From assembly GCA_023428135.1 (NCBI GenBank), contig JAEYZG010000021.1:124001-188000 (forward strand): DNA of 64,000 bases, read 5' to 3'. The position numbers and the translations under genes were made by a program. Below, piece after piece: positions 28,536 through 38,476 of the stretch; position 1 is the first letter of the stretch; the number at the start of each line of letters is the position of its first letter. The notes under the pieces are model-generated. The model was given only the letters and a program-made list of their open reading frames with translations. It ran no database searches and had not been told where the DNA came from. The stretch comes from Bacteroidota bacterium (lineage in GTDB: Bacteria > Bacteroidota > Bacteroidia > Cytophagales > Cytophagaceae).

Positions 28536-29240
28536 ATGAAGAGGATATTTTTCTTGGTTTTGCTAGTAATCTCAAATGTTTCTTTTGGTCAGACGATTAA
28601 TTATAACAGTGAAATCTCTGCTCAGGATTCACTATTTGAAGAGCAATTAATTGATATTGCCTGGAAGAATTATCCGGAAAACGAAGAGTTCCGGTTGCTT
28701 TTGGAAAAGAGCAGAAAAGAGGTATTTCCAGAACAAATGCGCTTCACCAGGAATCTAAGGCTTACTTATAATTTCAATAATAAAGTAATGGAAGATGGCA
28801 GTATGAGTCAAAAACCAATTTTTGGTTTGGGAGTCAGCGTAGCCATAGGCGATTTATTATTGCTGCCTAACACATCCAAGCAGGCCAAAAAAGATGTTGT
28901 CATTGCTGAGACTAGACTGAATACTCAGAGATTACATATCAGGAATGAAGTGTTGAAAAGATATTATACTTATGTACTTGCCCTGGATCTGCTTAAATTA
29001 AGAACAGCAAGTTTTGAAGATGCGGCTTTGATGAATAAAATAGTTAAAGAAAAGTACAAAGGAGGAAAAGCCACTTTAAATGAGTTTAACCAATTCGATG
29101 ATATTTATAATAAGAAATTGGAAGACTTATTAACTCAAAGAACTCACCTGGCAATTGCCAAAGCCTCTCTGGAAGAATTACTAGCAATGAAGATTGAAAA
29201 CATTCCCGGCTATAAGGAAATGCTGGAGCAGCACCAGTAA
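28536..29240 (+). CDS. Half-size TolC family outer membrane protein
   Basis: 234 residues with a signal peptide ending at NVSFG|Q (residue 19). The rest is mostly long amphipathic helix typical of the outer membrane efflux protein family: IAWKNYPENEEFRLLLEKSR near the start and AALMNKIVKEKYKGGKATLNEF near the end, the latter matching the usual TolC repeat element. Full TolC proteins have two such repeats in about 430 residues; this one has a single repeat. A trimer would give half a barrel, so a hexamer or a partner would be needed. Last gene of the exopolysaccharide run, which has no Wza-like export pore, so it may take part in export across the outer membrane. That role is inference. Confidence 0.85.
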   Translation: MKRIFFLVLLVISNVSFGQTINYNSEISAQDSLFEEQLIDIAWKNYPENEEFRLLLEKSRKEVFPEQMRFTRNLRLTYNFNNKVMEDGSMSQKPIFGLGVSVAIGDLLLLPNTSKQAKKDVVIAETRLNTQRLHIRNEVLKRYYTYVLALDLLKLRTASFEDAALMNKIVKEKYKGGKATLNEFNQFDDIYNKKLEDLLTQRTHLAIAKASLEELLAMKIENIPGYKEMLEQHQ

Positions 29241-29926
29241 AAAGCCATTTTTTGCGGGAAGATATTATATAAATAAAAAAAGTTTCATTTTTCAAAGACG
29301 AAACATTATATTCCTTATATAATACAATATTCCATTTACCTCATTCATATGACAACCTAGATTAAGTAGTGTAATATTTTTGTGATTTTTTTTAAAAACT
29401 TATTGTGTAGAATATTTCCACAGATTGTAAAAAAACTAGCTTTATAACTAATCGACGATTTGTAACTTTTGGTCGGAATAATAAGTAGATAATAAAATAA
29501 TGTCCACTCCTGATATTTTTGTTTGCTTTGTAGGTTATAATCCATTGTTTATCTAGTAAAATACTGTGTTAGTCCATTGATCTTGCTTAAAGTTTTCTTT
29601 GTTTCGGTATTTAATCTATTGATAATTAATTGTTTTTAATTAATATTTTGTATAAAAAGTGGAAATATTAGGATAAGAATTATGTTTGGTTCTTATATGG
29701 TTATATTTTCTAGGTTGGATTATTTTTTTTCAGGGATTAGTACTATTTGTCTTTTTTTTCGACGAATAATTATGGTAATGTAATTTTTGTATTAAAAAGA
29801 GGAGATATTGAAGGTGAGATAGATCTTACTTTTGTCTTATCGGGACTTAGTATAAATTTTTAGATTCAATCATTTTAAAATTCTAGTTTGAAAAAAACAA
29901 TTTTCACTAAACGTTTACAAAACTTT
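29241..29926. other. Long intergenic region upstream of the giant secreted protein gene
   Basis: About 690 AT-rich bases. TAGTTTG at 29884-29890 resembles a -7 element with one base missing and lies 37 bases before the ATG. No terminator with a good T tract, ORF or RNA gene was recognised. Confidence 0.45.
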
Positions 29927-32900
29927 ATGAAAAAATTTTTATTCTTCCTCTGTTTCTTGGGGATAGGTATTATCCATTCCAAAGCCCAATATAGTGGTAT
30001 TTCCTGGAGTTGGAATACAAAAGCGTATGATTCTCTCTTCTTTACAGGGTCAGCTGCGGTAGAAAACTATACAATGCCGTACAGGTTATTGAAACCTCAG
30101 ACTTATAACCCGTTAGACCAGGTAGCGCGTTACCCGCTGGTGATAATGTTACATGGTAAAGGTGAGGGGATGGGCACTGATTGTAGTACCCAAAGAGGAA
30201 TAAATATTTGCCAACTTGGCTGGGGTGGAAAAATGGAGCTGGATTCCGTAGGGAAGTATCCGGCTTTTTACGTTCATCCACAAACGTTTGGAGGTGGTTG
30301 GTCTTCTTCTGATGGTAGTGGTAATTACACTCCAACACCAGAAAGACCAATGGCAGTTTTGGTCGAGCTTTTAGATTACCTATTCAGAACATATCCTGTA
30401 GATTTAAATAGAGTATATATCCACGGATTATCAGGTGGTGGACAAGGTGTGTGGGAAATGTTATTCAGATACCCAGGCTTGTTTGCAGCAACATCGCCTC
30501 ATAGTGCTACAGGAAATCTTTATTTAGCTAAAAATATTATTTATAATCCGATCTGGACTGTTCAAGGTCAGACCGATACAAATCCACGTCCTGAGAATTC
30601 GATTAAAATGATGGATTCTTTGAGAAAATATGGAGCTACCCCGATTCTTACTTATAATGCTACCTCAAATAATCAAGTTTGGCCGGTCATTAACAATGTA
30701 TCAGGTAATCCTATTTATACTTATGTACCGAATGTTGGGCACGATGCATGGACAACCTTATATAATAGTCCGGTTTGGTTAAAGTGGATGTTTTCACAAA
30801 GCAAACTTAAAATTAAAGTTTGGAACAATGGTGATCTAGCTATTTGCCAAAATGCAAATGATAGCAGATTGTTGGGTATTTCGCCGGGTTATGAGGAATA
30901 TGAGTGGAGAAAGGATGGGGCTATCATTGCTAATTCAAACTCTAATACATTTACAGCTACTGAACCAGGCGCATATAGCGTAAGATTTAAAAAGAAGCAA
31001 TATTACTTCAGCGGGGCCAGTGTATGGACAGACTGGTCAGAGCCAGTAAATATTATTTTCAAGGCACCTACTTCTCCTGTAACTATAACTCAATTAAGCA
31101 GCACAGCTCTTCCTTCACTAGACGGCAAAACATCAGTTACTTTAGGCACACCTGCAGGTTATTCTTATTTATGGTCAACAGGAGCTACTACGCAAAATAT
31201 TACCACTTCTACAGCTGGTACTTATACTGTTAGAGTTACTTCTCCGAATGGTTGTCAAAGCGTTCCTTCTGAACCTGTAATAGTGACAGTTGGAAATCAG
31301 CCCAATACACCTGCGGCACCAGATAACCTTACTGCTGTTGGAATTTCTACTAAAAAGATTAAACTTTTCTGGGAAGATAAATCAAATGATGAAAATGGAT
31401 TTGAAATTTATCACGCAACAGCCCCAGGGGGACCATACATATTCAGAAAAGTAGTAGCCGCAAATACTGTTACTTATGAAGATGAACAACTGATTCAGAA
31501 TAAAACATATTACTATAAAATTAGAGCGATAAATAATAATGGAGGTTCTTCTTATTCTGTAGAGAAATATGCAAAAACTTCTCTTGATAATATTATTCCT
31601 ACAACTCCTCTTAATTTAACCATTACTGCAAAAAACAGTACAAGTGTAAGTTTATCCTGGACAGGAAGTACTGATAACTATGGTTTAAGTAAATATCTTA
31701 TTTATGCTAATAATACTGTAATAGCAGAGGCAAATGCTTCTCCTTTCACGGTAAACAATCTTAACAGGGATACTTATTATGCTATTACGGTAAGGGCACT
31801 TGATAATGCTGGATTACTGTCAAATCCATCCAATCAGGTTTCCTTCTCTACTAACATGCCTGGATTAGATTATTCCTATTATGAAGGAACCTGGAGCATG
31901 CTTCCTGATTTCAGTGCACTAACTCCAGTAAAGACAGGATCTATATCCACTTTCTCTTTAACTCCGAGAATAAAATCCGATTATTTCGGATTTAGATTTA
32001 CAGGTTATATCAATATAACTACTGCCGGTAATTATACTTTTTATACAAATTCTGATGACGGTAGTAAGCTTTATATTAATAATAATCTGATTGTTAATAA
32101 TGACGGTGCCCATGCTCCACAAGAAAGATCAGGTACTGTAAATTTGCCAGTTGGTAAACATGCAATTAGAGTAGATTTCTTTGAAAATGCTGGTGGTGAA
32201 CAATGTAATGTAAGTTATTCAGGTCCTGGAGTATCAAAAATGATCATTCCGAGTTCTGTCCTATTTACAGGAACAGGTGCTACGTCTTCTACACCTCCGG
32301 CAGCTATCAGCTCTTTATCAGCAGCAGCACTGGGTTCTTCCAAGATTAAAGTTACATGGACCAACTCAGCTCCAAATGTAAATTTTGAATTGTACAGAAC
32401 TAATTCCGGAGGCACCACTAATACACTTATTTATACAGGAAATGCATTAACCTATACTGATTTTGGATTAAATGCATCAACAAAATATTACTATAAGGTA
32501 AAATCAATTACACCTACCGGTGAAACGGCTTACCCTACTATCGTAAATGCCACTACAACTCCAAAGCCTGCAGCGCCTGGTGCTCCTGGCTCACTTGCAG
32601 CTGAGGTATTATCTTATTCTCAGGTAAAATTAACTTGGACAGACTCAAATAATGAAGATTATTTTGTTATAGAAAGATCGGAGTTTAATTCGAATAACTT
32701 TACAGCAATTGATAGTGTATCTGCAAATACCTTAACGTATACCAATACGGATGTATATTCTAATACTTCTTTCTATTATCGTGTCAGAGCGGCAAATGAT
32801 GGTGGCTATTCAGAATATACTTCAATTATTAATGCGGTAACAGCTAAAAATATACCTCAGGTACCAACAAACTTATCGTTTGAAGTTAAATCAGCGCTGA

Positions 32901-35900
32901 AAATTAATCTTTCTTGGACTGATAATGCGACTAATGAGGATGGGTTTATACTTGAGAAAAGCTCAGATGTAGATTCTGGTTATGTTGTACTTGCTACATT
33001 GCCTGCCAATGCAACTACATATACTGACGGTGGAGTTGAAGGAGCGACTTATTACTACAGATGGAAGGCATTTAATGCGCATGATGGTATTTCAGATTAC
33101 TCAAGTGTTCTTACTGTAAATGTACCTCAGGCTCCTTATGCTCCAAATGCTGGCAGCTGGAGAATCGCAGCTGTTGAAGCGGCTGATAATGGCGGTGATG
33201 CTAACTTCGTTACTGCGCTTAAAACTAAACAGGATTATCTAACAAGCCTTACCGTTGCTCCAGGAGCCACCAGAACGGTTTCTGTTAAACTTCCTGCCTT
33301 GACAAACAATGGTATGTTTGTATTTAACATAGAAAATAACATTGAGTCAGTTCCTGTAACAGCTTTCACTTCTGACAATTCTACTAACGGTGTCGATGGA
33401 ACCTGGACAGCAGTTGCAAGTCCTTATGTTTCTGCATATGAAAATGACCTTCAAAAGTTTGATATTCCTCAGGCTTATAGTGGAAAGTGGATCAGACTGT
33501 CTTTCCAAAACAATTTCAGCGGAAATATTAAATTGAAAGAATTCGGTCTTTACCAATTCTCTCAAACAGGAAGAGACAATTATTTTCTGATCTGCGGTGC
33601 ATCTATCGAAGAAGCGTGGGGTAGCCAAAATGAAATTAAAAAAGAAATAGAAGCAGCATTTCCAGGTCAGGGTTATGAGCCTGTGATATTCAATATCTCT
33701 GTAAGTGGCCAGAATGTGGGAGGATTAGCATCTACTATTGATGCAATTCTTGCAAGACACCCTCATGCTTCATATGTATTTGTACATCAGGGTGGAAATA
33801 ACGTCACACCTAAGAGACCATTCAAATATTCAGATTTTTATAGTTCTTACACAAAGAACCAATTTGTTAGTCAGTTCAATAAAATTGCAGAGTCTATTAT
33901 AAATGCAGGTAAACTTCCGTTCTTCTCAAGAATTTCTTACCGTGATTATAAGACTGAACCTAAAGTTAATGGTGGTTTGAACCAGGAAGTAGGTTCACTA
34001 CCTTTTAACATATTAATGGATGATTTAATTAAGAAGTACGCTCCTGAAACTTACGATTTTGCAGAGAAAAAGGGTAGAATAGATATGTATGAGCTTACTC
34101 TTAATAATCAGGGCTTGCTTACTCCTTATGATGGAATTCACCCATTAGTTAGTCAGACTGATAAATATATTAAGTTCTTTGTAAATACAGCTGTTAAATA
34201 TATTTATAAAGGAGTTTGGAGTACCCCGGTACCATATACTGAATTTGTTCCTAACCTGCATGCTAAAGCAACTACAGCTGTTGAAGCTGCTGAATACAGC
34301 TATAAAGGTATCGACTGGTACAATGCCAGAATATTAACAGAACTGATCGGTAATTCTTCTGTAAGGGTTCCATTGCTTCAGAGACTGGAGGCTATTGATA
34401 CAAACTATGTACCTGCTATACCTGCAATTGTTAATGATGTAGTAGCCTCTGCTGTTTCATATAATAAGATTAATCTTACCTGGAGTGATTTATCCAATAA
34501 TGAGTTAGGATATGAAGTTTATAGATCTGCTACTCCTGAAGGAGCATATTCCAGGATTTTCATTTCAGATAAAAATACTACGTCTTTCACTGATTCAACT
34601 TTAAATCAGACAACTACCTATTATTATAAGTTAAAAGGATATAATAAAGGAGGGGCTTCTGTATTTTCAAATGTAGCCTCTGCAACAACACCGGTAAAGC
34701 CTTTCATAAATACACGTCCTACCTTTACTGCAATTGTAAACCCTACAGTGAAGGAAGCAACAACTTTGGTTATTCCGATTCAGACAAATGATGTTGATCC
34801 GGATCAAATTATCCTTAAAGGTTATGGGATTCCTGCATTTGCAACATTTGTTGATGATCTTAATGGTAGTGGAAGAATTATTGTAAATCCAGGATTAAAT
34901 GATGCCGGAACTTATAATATCTCTCTGACTTCCAATGATGGTCAAGGTGGAAAAGATAGCATATCTTTCGTTCTGACTGTTATCAATAATGTTATAGAGA
35001 CTACTGTTCACAAAGTACATACTGGAGGAGCTGCAATAAGTGCACCTACTTTTGACTGGGCTGCAGATACAAAAGATAATCCATCACCGTATCTGGATCC
35101 TGCAACACAGAATTTGACTCAGACATATACTTTTAATGCAGTAAACACAACTGATGCTCCTAATCAATTATATTCTGTATACAGATATGTTCAGAACAAT
35201 GTTCCGATGCAATATAATTTCCCTGTTTCCAGTGGATATTATAAAGTGAAGTTATATTTCTGGGCTAGAGTTACCGGTGTTGGACAAAGAGTGATGAACG
35301 TTAAACTTGAAGGCACTCAAATGTTAACAAACTTTGACGTGTATGCAGAAGGTGGAAATAATCCAATCATGAAAACTCTTTACGTGAATGTTACAGATGG
35401 TATATTGGATCTTGACATTGTAAGAGTTACAGGTAACTCAGTTATTAGTGGAGTAGAAATAGTTAAAGTTGAAGAACCTGCTCCAAATCATAATCCTGTA
35501 ATAGATCCTATTGCTGATCTGTCCTTGAATATTTCCAATAGCGCCAGTGTAGCAATAAATACAAGCGATGCAGACGGAGATATAGCTTCACTATCGGTTT
35601 CCGGTCTTCCTGCTTTTGCTACATTCACGAATAATGGGAATGGGACAGGGAATATAGTATTTAATCCTTCTGTGGCAAATGTAGGTAACTATGTAATAGT
35701 AGTTACTGCTAATGATAATAAGAATGGAATTGCAACTAAAGCATTTACTGTAAATGTTAGTACGAGCGTTCCAGAGAACCATAATCCTGTAATAGTATCC
35801 GTAGCTCCTCAAACTGTTACGATTCCAAATGTTCTTACGTTTGGTGTAACTGCGACAGACCAAGATTCTGATCCTCTTACGCTTTCTATAACCGGATTGC

Positions 35901-38290
35901 CATCTTTTGCTACATTTACTGATAGCGGAAATGGAACAGGAAATGTGGTTGTTACGCCTAGTACTAATGATGCTGGTGTTTATACGTTGACCATAACTGC
36001 AACGGATAATAATGGTGGTTCAACCAGTCAGGAAATTACAATTACAATCAATCCTGCTCTAAATCAGAATCCTGTTATTTCTCCTGTATCACCTCAGACG
36101 ATTACTATACCGAATACTCTGATTTTGGGTGTTTCTGCGACAGATGCAGATGGAGATACAATTGCCTTGTCAGTAAGCAACCTTCCATCATTTGCGACTT
36201 TTACAGATAATTTAAATGGAACCGGTTCAATGGTCTTAAATCCATCAGCAGGCACGGAAGGTGTTTATGATGTTACTTTAACCGCAACAGATAGCAAAGG
36301 AGGTACAGCTACTCAGGTGATTTCAATTAATATTATTCCTGCACCAAATCAGAATCCTATTATTGCTCCTCTGTCGCCTCAGACGGTAACCATACCGAAT
36401 ACTCTAATTGTAGGTCTTTCTGCAACTGATGCAGATGGAGATGCAATCGCCTTGTCAATAAGCGGCCTTCCATCATTTGCAACCTTTACGGATAATTTAA
36501 ATGGAACAGGATCTATAGTCTTGAGTCCAGCACCAGGAAATGAAGGGACTTACGAGGTTACTTTAACTGCAACAGATAGCAGAGGTGGTACATCTACTCA
36601 GGTTGTTTCAATAGCTGTTAATGCAGCAGTTAATAATAATCCTGTGATTACTTCGGTTGTACCTCAAACTGTTACTATTCCAAATAATCTTACTATAGGA
36701 GTTTCTGCAACAGATGCGGATGGCGATGCAATTACATTATCAGTAAATGGTCTTCCATCATTTGGAACCTTTACGGATAATTTCAATGGAACAGGATCTG
36801 TAGTCTTAAATCCTGCAGTTGGAAATGAGGGTTCTTATGAGATTACTCTAATAGCAGCAGATAGCAGAGGTGGTTCAGCTACTCAGGTTATTTCAATAGT
36901 TGTAAATGCAGCAGTAAATAATAATCCAGTAATTGCTTCAGTTGCACCTCAGACGGTTACAATACCAAATAGTTTAACAATCGGAGTTTCAGCAACAGAT
37001 GCAGATGGCGATGCACTTATCCTGTCGGCTAGTAATTTACCTTCATTCGCTGTATTTACAGATAACTTAAATGGAACGGGAAGTATAGTAGTTAATCCTA
37101 CATCAAATACAGAAGGTTTATACGATGTGACAATTACAGCCAACGACAGCAAAGGTGGAGTGGTTTCAGAAGTAGTTACAATCTTAGTAAATGCACCTAC
37201 TGTACCTGTTAATCATAATCCGGTTATTACTCCTATAGCAGATAATACCATTGCAGTTCCAAATACGCTGGTAGTTAGTATTTCATCAACTGACCCTGAT
37301 GGAGATACGATCACATTATCTGCAATCGGATTACCTTCATTTGCTACATTTACAGATAGCTTAAACGGAAGAGGAAGTATTGTTCTAACTCCGGCAGCTA
37401 TTAATGAAGGAACATATAGTTTCACTGTTATTGCTTCAGATTCTAAAGGAGGTTCGGCAACTCAATCAGTTTCAGTTACCGTAACAGTTCCTGTTGTGGC
37501 TGATCAGGTACTTTACAGAATAAATGCAGGTGGTACAGTTGTAACAGATCCTGTAATGAGTTGGGCTACGGATGCTAAAAACGTTCCAAGCGCATATCTA
37601 GACCTGGTTGCCAATACCACTAATTTGATAGCAACGGTAACGTACTCTGGAATTAATACTACAGATGCACCTTTAGTATTATTTAGTACCTATAGATACA
37701 GTACCACTTTACCTCTGCAGTATAATTTCCCTGTTGCGAATGGAAATTATAAAGTGAAATTATATTTCAAACCTAATGTTGCCAATCTGAAAAACAGAGT
37801 AGCAAGCATTGCTTTGGAGAATGTAGTAGTAGCTCCGAATATGGATTATTATGGAGAAGGTGGAGGCGATTTTCCATTCCAGAAAACATTTGTTGTTCAG
37901 GTAAATGATGGAGTTCTTGATCTGGATTTGATCAGAGTTACTAATAACCCTTCACTTTACGGAATTGAGATCTTATCTACAAGTGAAAATGTTCCTGTTA
38001 GATTTGCTCAGTTTGCATCATCATCTGCAATAAACAATAACATAAATGTGAGTCTTTCTCCAAACCCTGCATCAGATATCCTAAATGTAGAGTTTAGTGA
38101 GGAGATTGATCAGCCTGTTAAGATCTCGATGATTGACGAGATGGGTAAAGTTGCTTTTGAAATTCCTGCACACACATATTCAATGGGAGCAGTTCAATTA
38201 GATCTTTCTGACCTGACACCTGGAATGTATCTATTGAATGTAACTACTGAAGACGGAAAAAATAAAGTATTGAAGGTTATTAAAAGATAG
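29927..38290 (+). CDS. Giant secreted multidomain protein with two hydrolase domains and T9SS type A sorting domain
   Basis: 2787 residues from the ATG, which begins a clean signal peptide (MKKFLFFLCFLGIGIIHSKA|Q); an in-frame TTG at 29888 is less likely. Order: esterase-like alpha/beta hydrolase (25-300; S169 in GLSGGG, D217, H272), two Ig-like domains, two FN3 domains, a PA14 domain (about 645-780), three FN3 domains, a beta-sandwich module (about 1070-1210), an SGNH-type hydrolase (about 1215-1425; S1226 in GASIEEAW, GGNN block, D1402 and H1405 in DGIHP), an FN3 domain, one cadherin-like domain, malectin-like domain, seven cadherin-like repeats of 95 residues, a second malectin-like domain and the sorting domain. 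Two unrelated esterase folds plus PA14 and malectin modules point to deacylation of a complex glycan. Alternatively a large adhesin. Single-gene transcript with its own terminator. Confidence 0.93.
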   Translation: MKKFLFFLCFLGIGIIHSKAQYSGISWSWNTKAYDSLFFTGSAAVENYTMPYRLLKPQTYNPLDQVARYPLVIMLHGKGEGMGTDCSTQRGINICQLGWGGKMELDSVGKYPAFYVHPQTFGGGWSSSDGSGNYTPTPERPMAVLVELLDYLFRTYPVDLNRVYIHGLSGGGQGVWEMLFRYPGLFAATSPHSATGNLYLAKNIIYNPIWTVQGQTDTNPRPENSIKMMDSLRKYGATPILTYNATSNNQVWPVINNVSGNPIYTYVPNVGHDAWTTLYNSPVWLKWMFSQSKLKIKVWNNGDLAICQNANDSRLLGISPGYEEYEWRKDGAIIANSNSNTFTATEPGAYSVRFKKKQYYFSGASVWTDWSEPVNIIFKAPTSPVTITQLSSTALPSLDGKTSVTLGTPAGYSYLWSTGATTQNITTSTAGTYTVRVTSPNGCQSVPSEPVIVTVGNQPNTPAAPDNLTAVGISTKKIKLFWEDKSNDENGFEIYHATAPGGPYIFRKVVAANTVTYEDEQLIQNKTYYYKIRAINNNGGSSYSVEKYAKTSLDNIIPTTPLNLTITAKNSTSVSLSWTGSTDNYGLSKYLIYANNTVIAEANASPFTVNNLNRDTYYAITVRALDNAGLLSNPSNQVSFSTNMPGLDYSYYEGTWSMLPDFSALTPVKTGSISTFSLTPRIKSDYFGFRFTGYINITTAGNYTFYTNSDDGSKLYINNNLIVNNDGAHAPQERSGTVNLPVGKHAIRVDFFENAGGEQCNVSYSGPGVSKMIIPSSVLFTGTGATSSTPPAAISSLSAAALGSSKIKVTWTNSAPNVNFELYRTNSGGTTNTLIYTGNALTYTDFGLNASTKYYYKVKSITPTGETAYPTIVNATTTPKPAAPGAPGSLAAEVLSYSQVKLTWTDSNNEDYFVIERSEFNSNNFTAIDSVSANTLTYTNTDVYSNTSFYYRVRAANDGGYSEYTSIINAVTAKNIPQVPTNLSFEVKSALKINLSWTDNATNEDGFILEKSSDVDSGYVVLATLPANATTYTDGGVEGATYYYRWKAFNAHDGISDYSSVLTVNVPQAPYAPNAGSWRIAAVEAADNGGDANFVTALKTKQDYLTSLTVAPGATRTVSVKLPALTNNGMFVFNIENNIESVPVTAFTSDNSTNGVDGTWTAVASPYVSAYENDLQKFDIPQAYSGKWIRLSFQNNFSGNIKLKEFGLYQFSQTGRDNYFLICGASIEEAWGSQNEIKKEIEAAFPGQGYEPVIFNISVSGQNVGGLASTIDAILARHPHASYVFVHQGGNNVTPKRPFKYSDFYSSYTKNQFVSQFNKIAESIINAGKLPFFSRISYRDYKTEPKVNGGLNQEVGSLPFNILMDDLIKKYAPETYDFAEKKGRIDMYELTLNNQGLLTPYDGIHPLVSQTDKYIKFFVNTAVKYIYKGVWSTPVPYTEFVPNLHAKATTAVEAAEYSYKGIDWYNARILTELIGNSSVRVPLLQRLEAIDTNYVPAIPAIVNDVVASAVSYNKINLTWSDLSNNELGYEVYRSATPEGAYSRIFISDKNTTSFTDSTLNQTTTYYYKLKGYNKGGASVFSNVASATTPVKPFINTRPTFTAIVNPTVKEATTLVIPIQTNDVDPDQIILKGYGIPAFATFVDDLNGSGRIIVNPGLNDAGTYNISLTSNDGQGGKDSISFVLTVINNVIETTVHKVHTGGAAISAPTFDWAADTKDNPSPYLDPATQNLTQTYTFNAVNTTDAPNQLYSVYRYVQNNVPMQYNFPVSSGYYKVKLYFWARVTGVGQRVMNVKLEGTQMLTNFDVYAEGGNNPIMKTLYVNVTDGILDLDIVRVTGNSVISGVEIVKVEEPAPNHNPVIDPIADLSLNISNSASVAINTSDADGDIASLSVSGLPAFATFTNNGNGTGNIVFNPSVANVGNYVIVVTANDNKNGIATKAFTVNVSTSVPENHNPVIVSVAPQTVTIPNVLTFGVTATDQDSDPLTLSITGLPSFATFTDSGNGTGNVVVTPSTNDAGVYTLTITATDNNGGSTSQEITITINPALNQNPVISPVSPQTITIPNTLILGVSATDADGDTIALSVSNLPSFATFTDNLNGTGSMVLNPSAGTEGVYDVTLTATDSKGGTATQVISINIIPAPNQNPIIAPLSPQTVTIPNTLIVGLSATDADGDAIALSISGLPSFATFTDNLNGTGSIVLSPAPGNEGTYEVTLTATDSRGGTSTQVVSIAVNAAVNNNPVITSVVPQTVTIPNNLTIGVSATDADGDAITLSVNGLPSFGTFTDNFNGTGSVVLNPAVGNEGSYEITLIAADSRGGSATQVISIVVNAAVNNNPVIASVAPQTVTIPNSLTIGVSATDADGDALILSASNLPSFAVFTDNLNGTGSIVVNPTSNTEGLYDVTITANDSKGGVVSEVVTILVNAPTVPVNHNPVITPIADNTIAVPNTLVVSISSTDPDGDTITLSAIGLPSFATFTDSLNGRGSIVLTPAAINEGTYSFTVIASDSKGGSATQSVSVTVTVPVVADQVLYRINAGGTVVTDPVMSWATDAKNVPSAYLDLVANTTNLIATVTYSGINTTDAPLVLFSTYRYSTTLPLQYNFPVANGNYKVKLYFKPNVANLKNRVASIALENVVVAPNMDYYGEGGGDFPFQKTFVVQVNDGVLDLDLIRVTNNPSLYGIEILSTSENVPVRFAQFASSSAINNNINVSLSPNPASDILNVEFSEEIDQPVKISMIDEMGKVAFEIPAHTYSMGAVQLDLSDLTPGMYLLNVTTEDGKNKVLKVIKR
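35486..37495 (+). repeat. Seven tandem 285-bp repeats encoding cadherin-like domains
   Basis: In-frame coding repeats of 95 codons. The segment encoding ATDADGD recurs at 36146, 36431, 36716 and 37001, exactly 285 bases apart. Units start with a motif like NHNPVI and include LPSFATFTDNLNGTGS. Central units are most alike at the DNA level, as expected of recent duplication or gene conversion. Confidence 0.85.
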
Positions 38291-38314
38291 ATTCAGATTT
38301 AAATCTGACAATAT

Positions 38315-38350
38315 AAAGCCCGAAAGTTAATGCTTTCGGGCTTTATGTTT
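38315..38350 (+). terminator. Terminator of the giant secreted protein gene
   Basis: Perfect 12-bp stem AAAGCCCGAAAG (38315-38326) with its complement at 38333-38344 and a 6-base loop, about 25 bases after the stop codon. Confidence 0.85.
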
Positions 38351-38435
38351 TATTATCAATTGAGTTATTAGAATACCACCTTTACTGATCTTGGAAAATG
38401 TTCCTAATAAAGAATTTGGGAGGGGGGAGAATATA

Positions 38436-38467
38436 AAAAAAGCCTGAATCGGTATTCAGGCTTTTTA
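38436..38467 (-). terminator. Terminator of the adhesin-PorP-GT operon
   Basis: Perfect 13-bp stem (38437-38449 with 38454-38466) around the loop CGGT, with A and T arms. It lies about 10 bases beyond the stop of the last gene on the minus strand. Confidence 0.88.
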
Positions 38468-38476
38468 TAATTTGTA

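Noticed and set aside
29357..29545. Minus-strand ORF of 62 codons in the long intergenic region before the giant protein
   Set aside because: Lys/Ile/Tyr-rich translation typical of random AT-rich DNA, with no start context or domain.
29888..29890. TTG as start of the giant secreted protein
   Set aside because: The ATG at 29927 begins a standard signal peptide; the TTG adds 13 basic residues before it.
35486..37495. Regular repeats that might suggest a CRISPR or other non-coding array
   Set aside because: Units are 285 bases, in frame, and encode cadherin-like domains; no short repeats with unique spacers.
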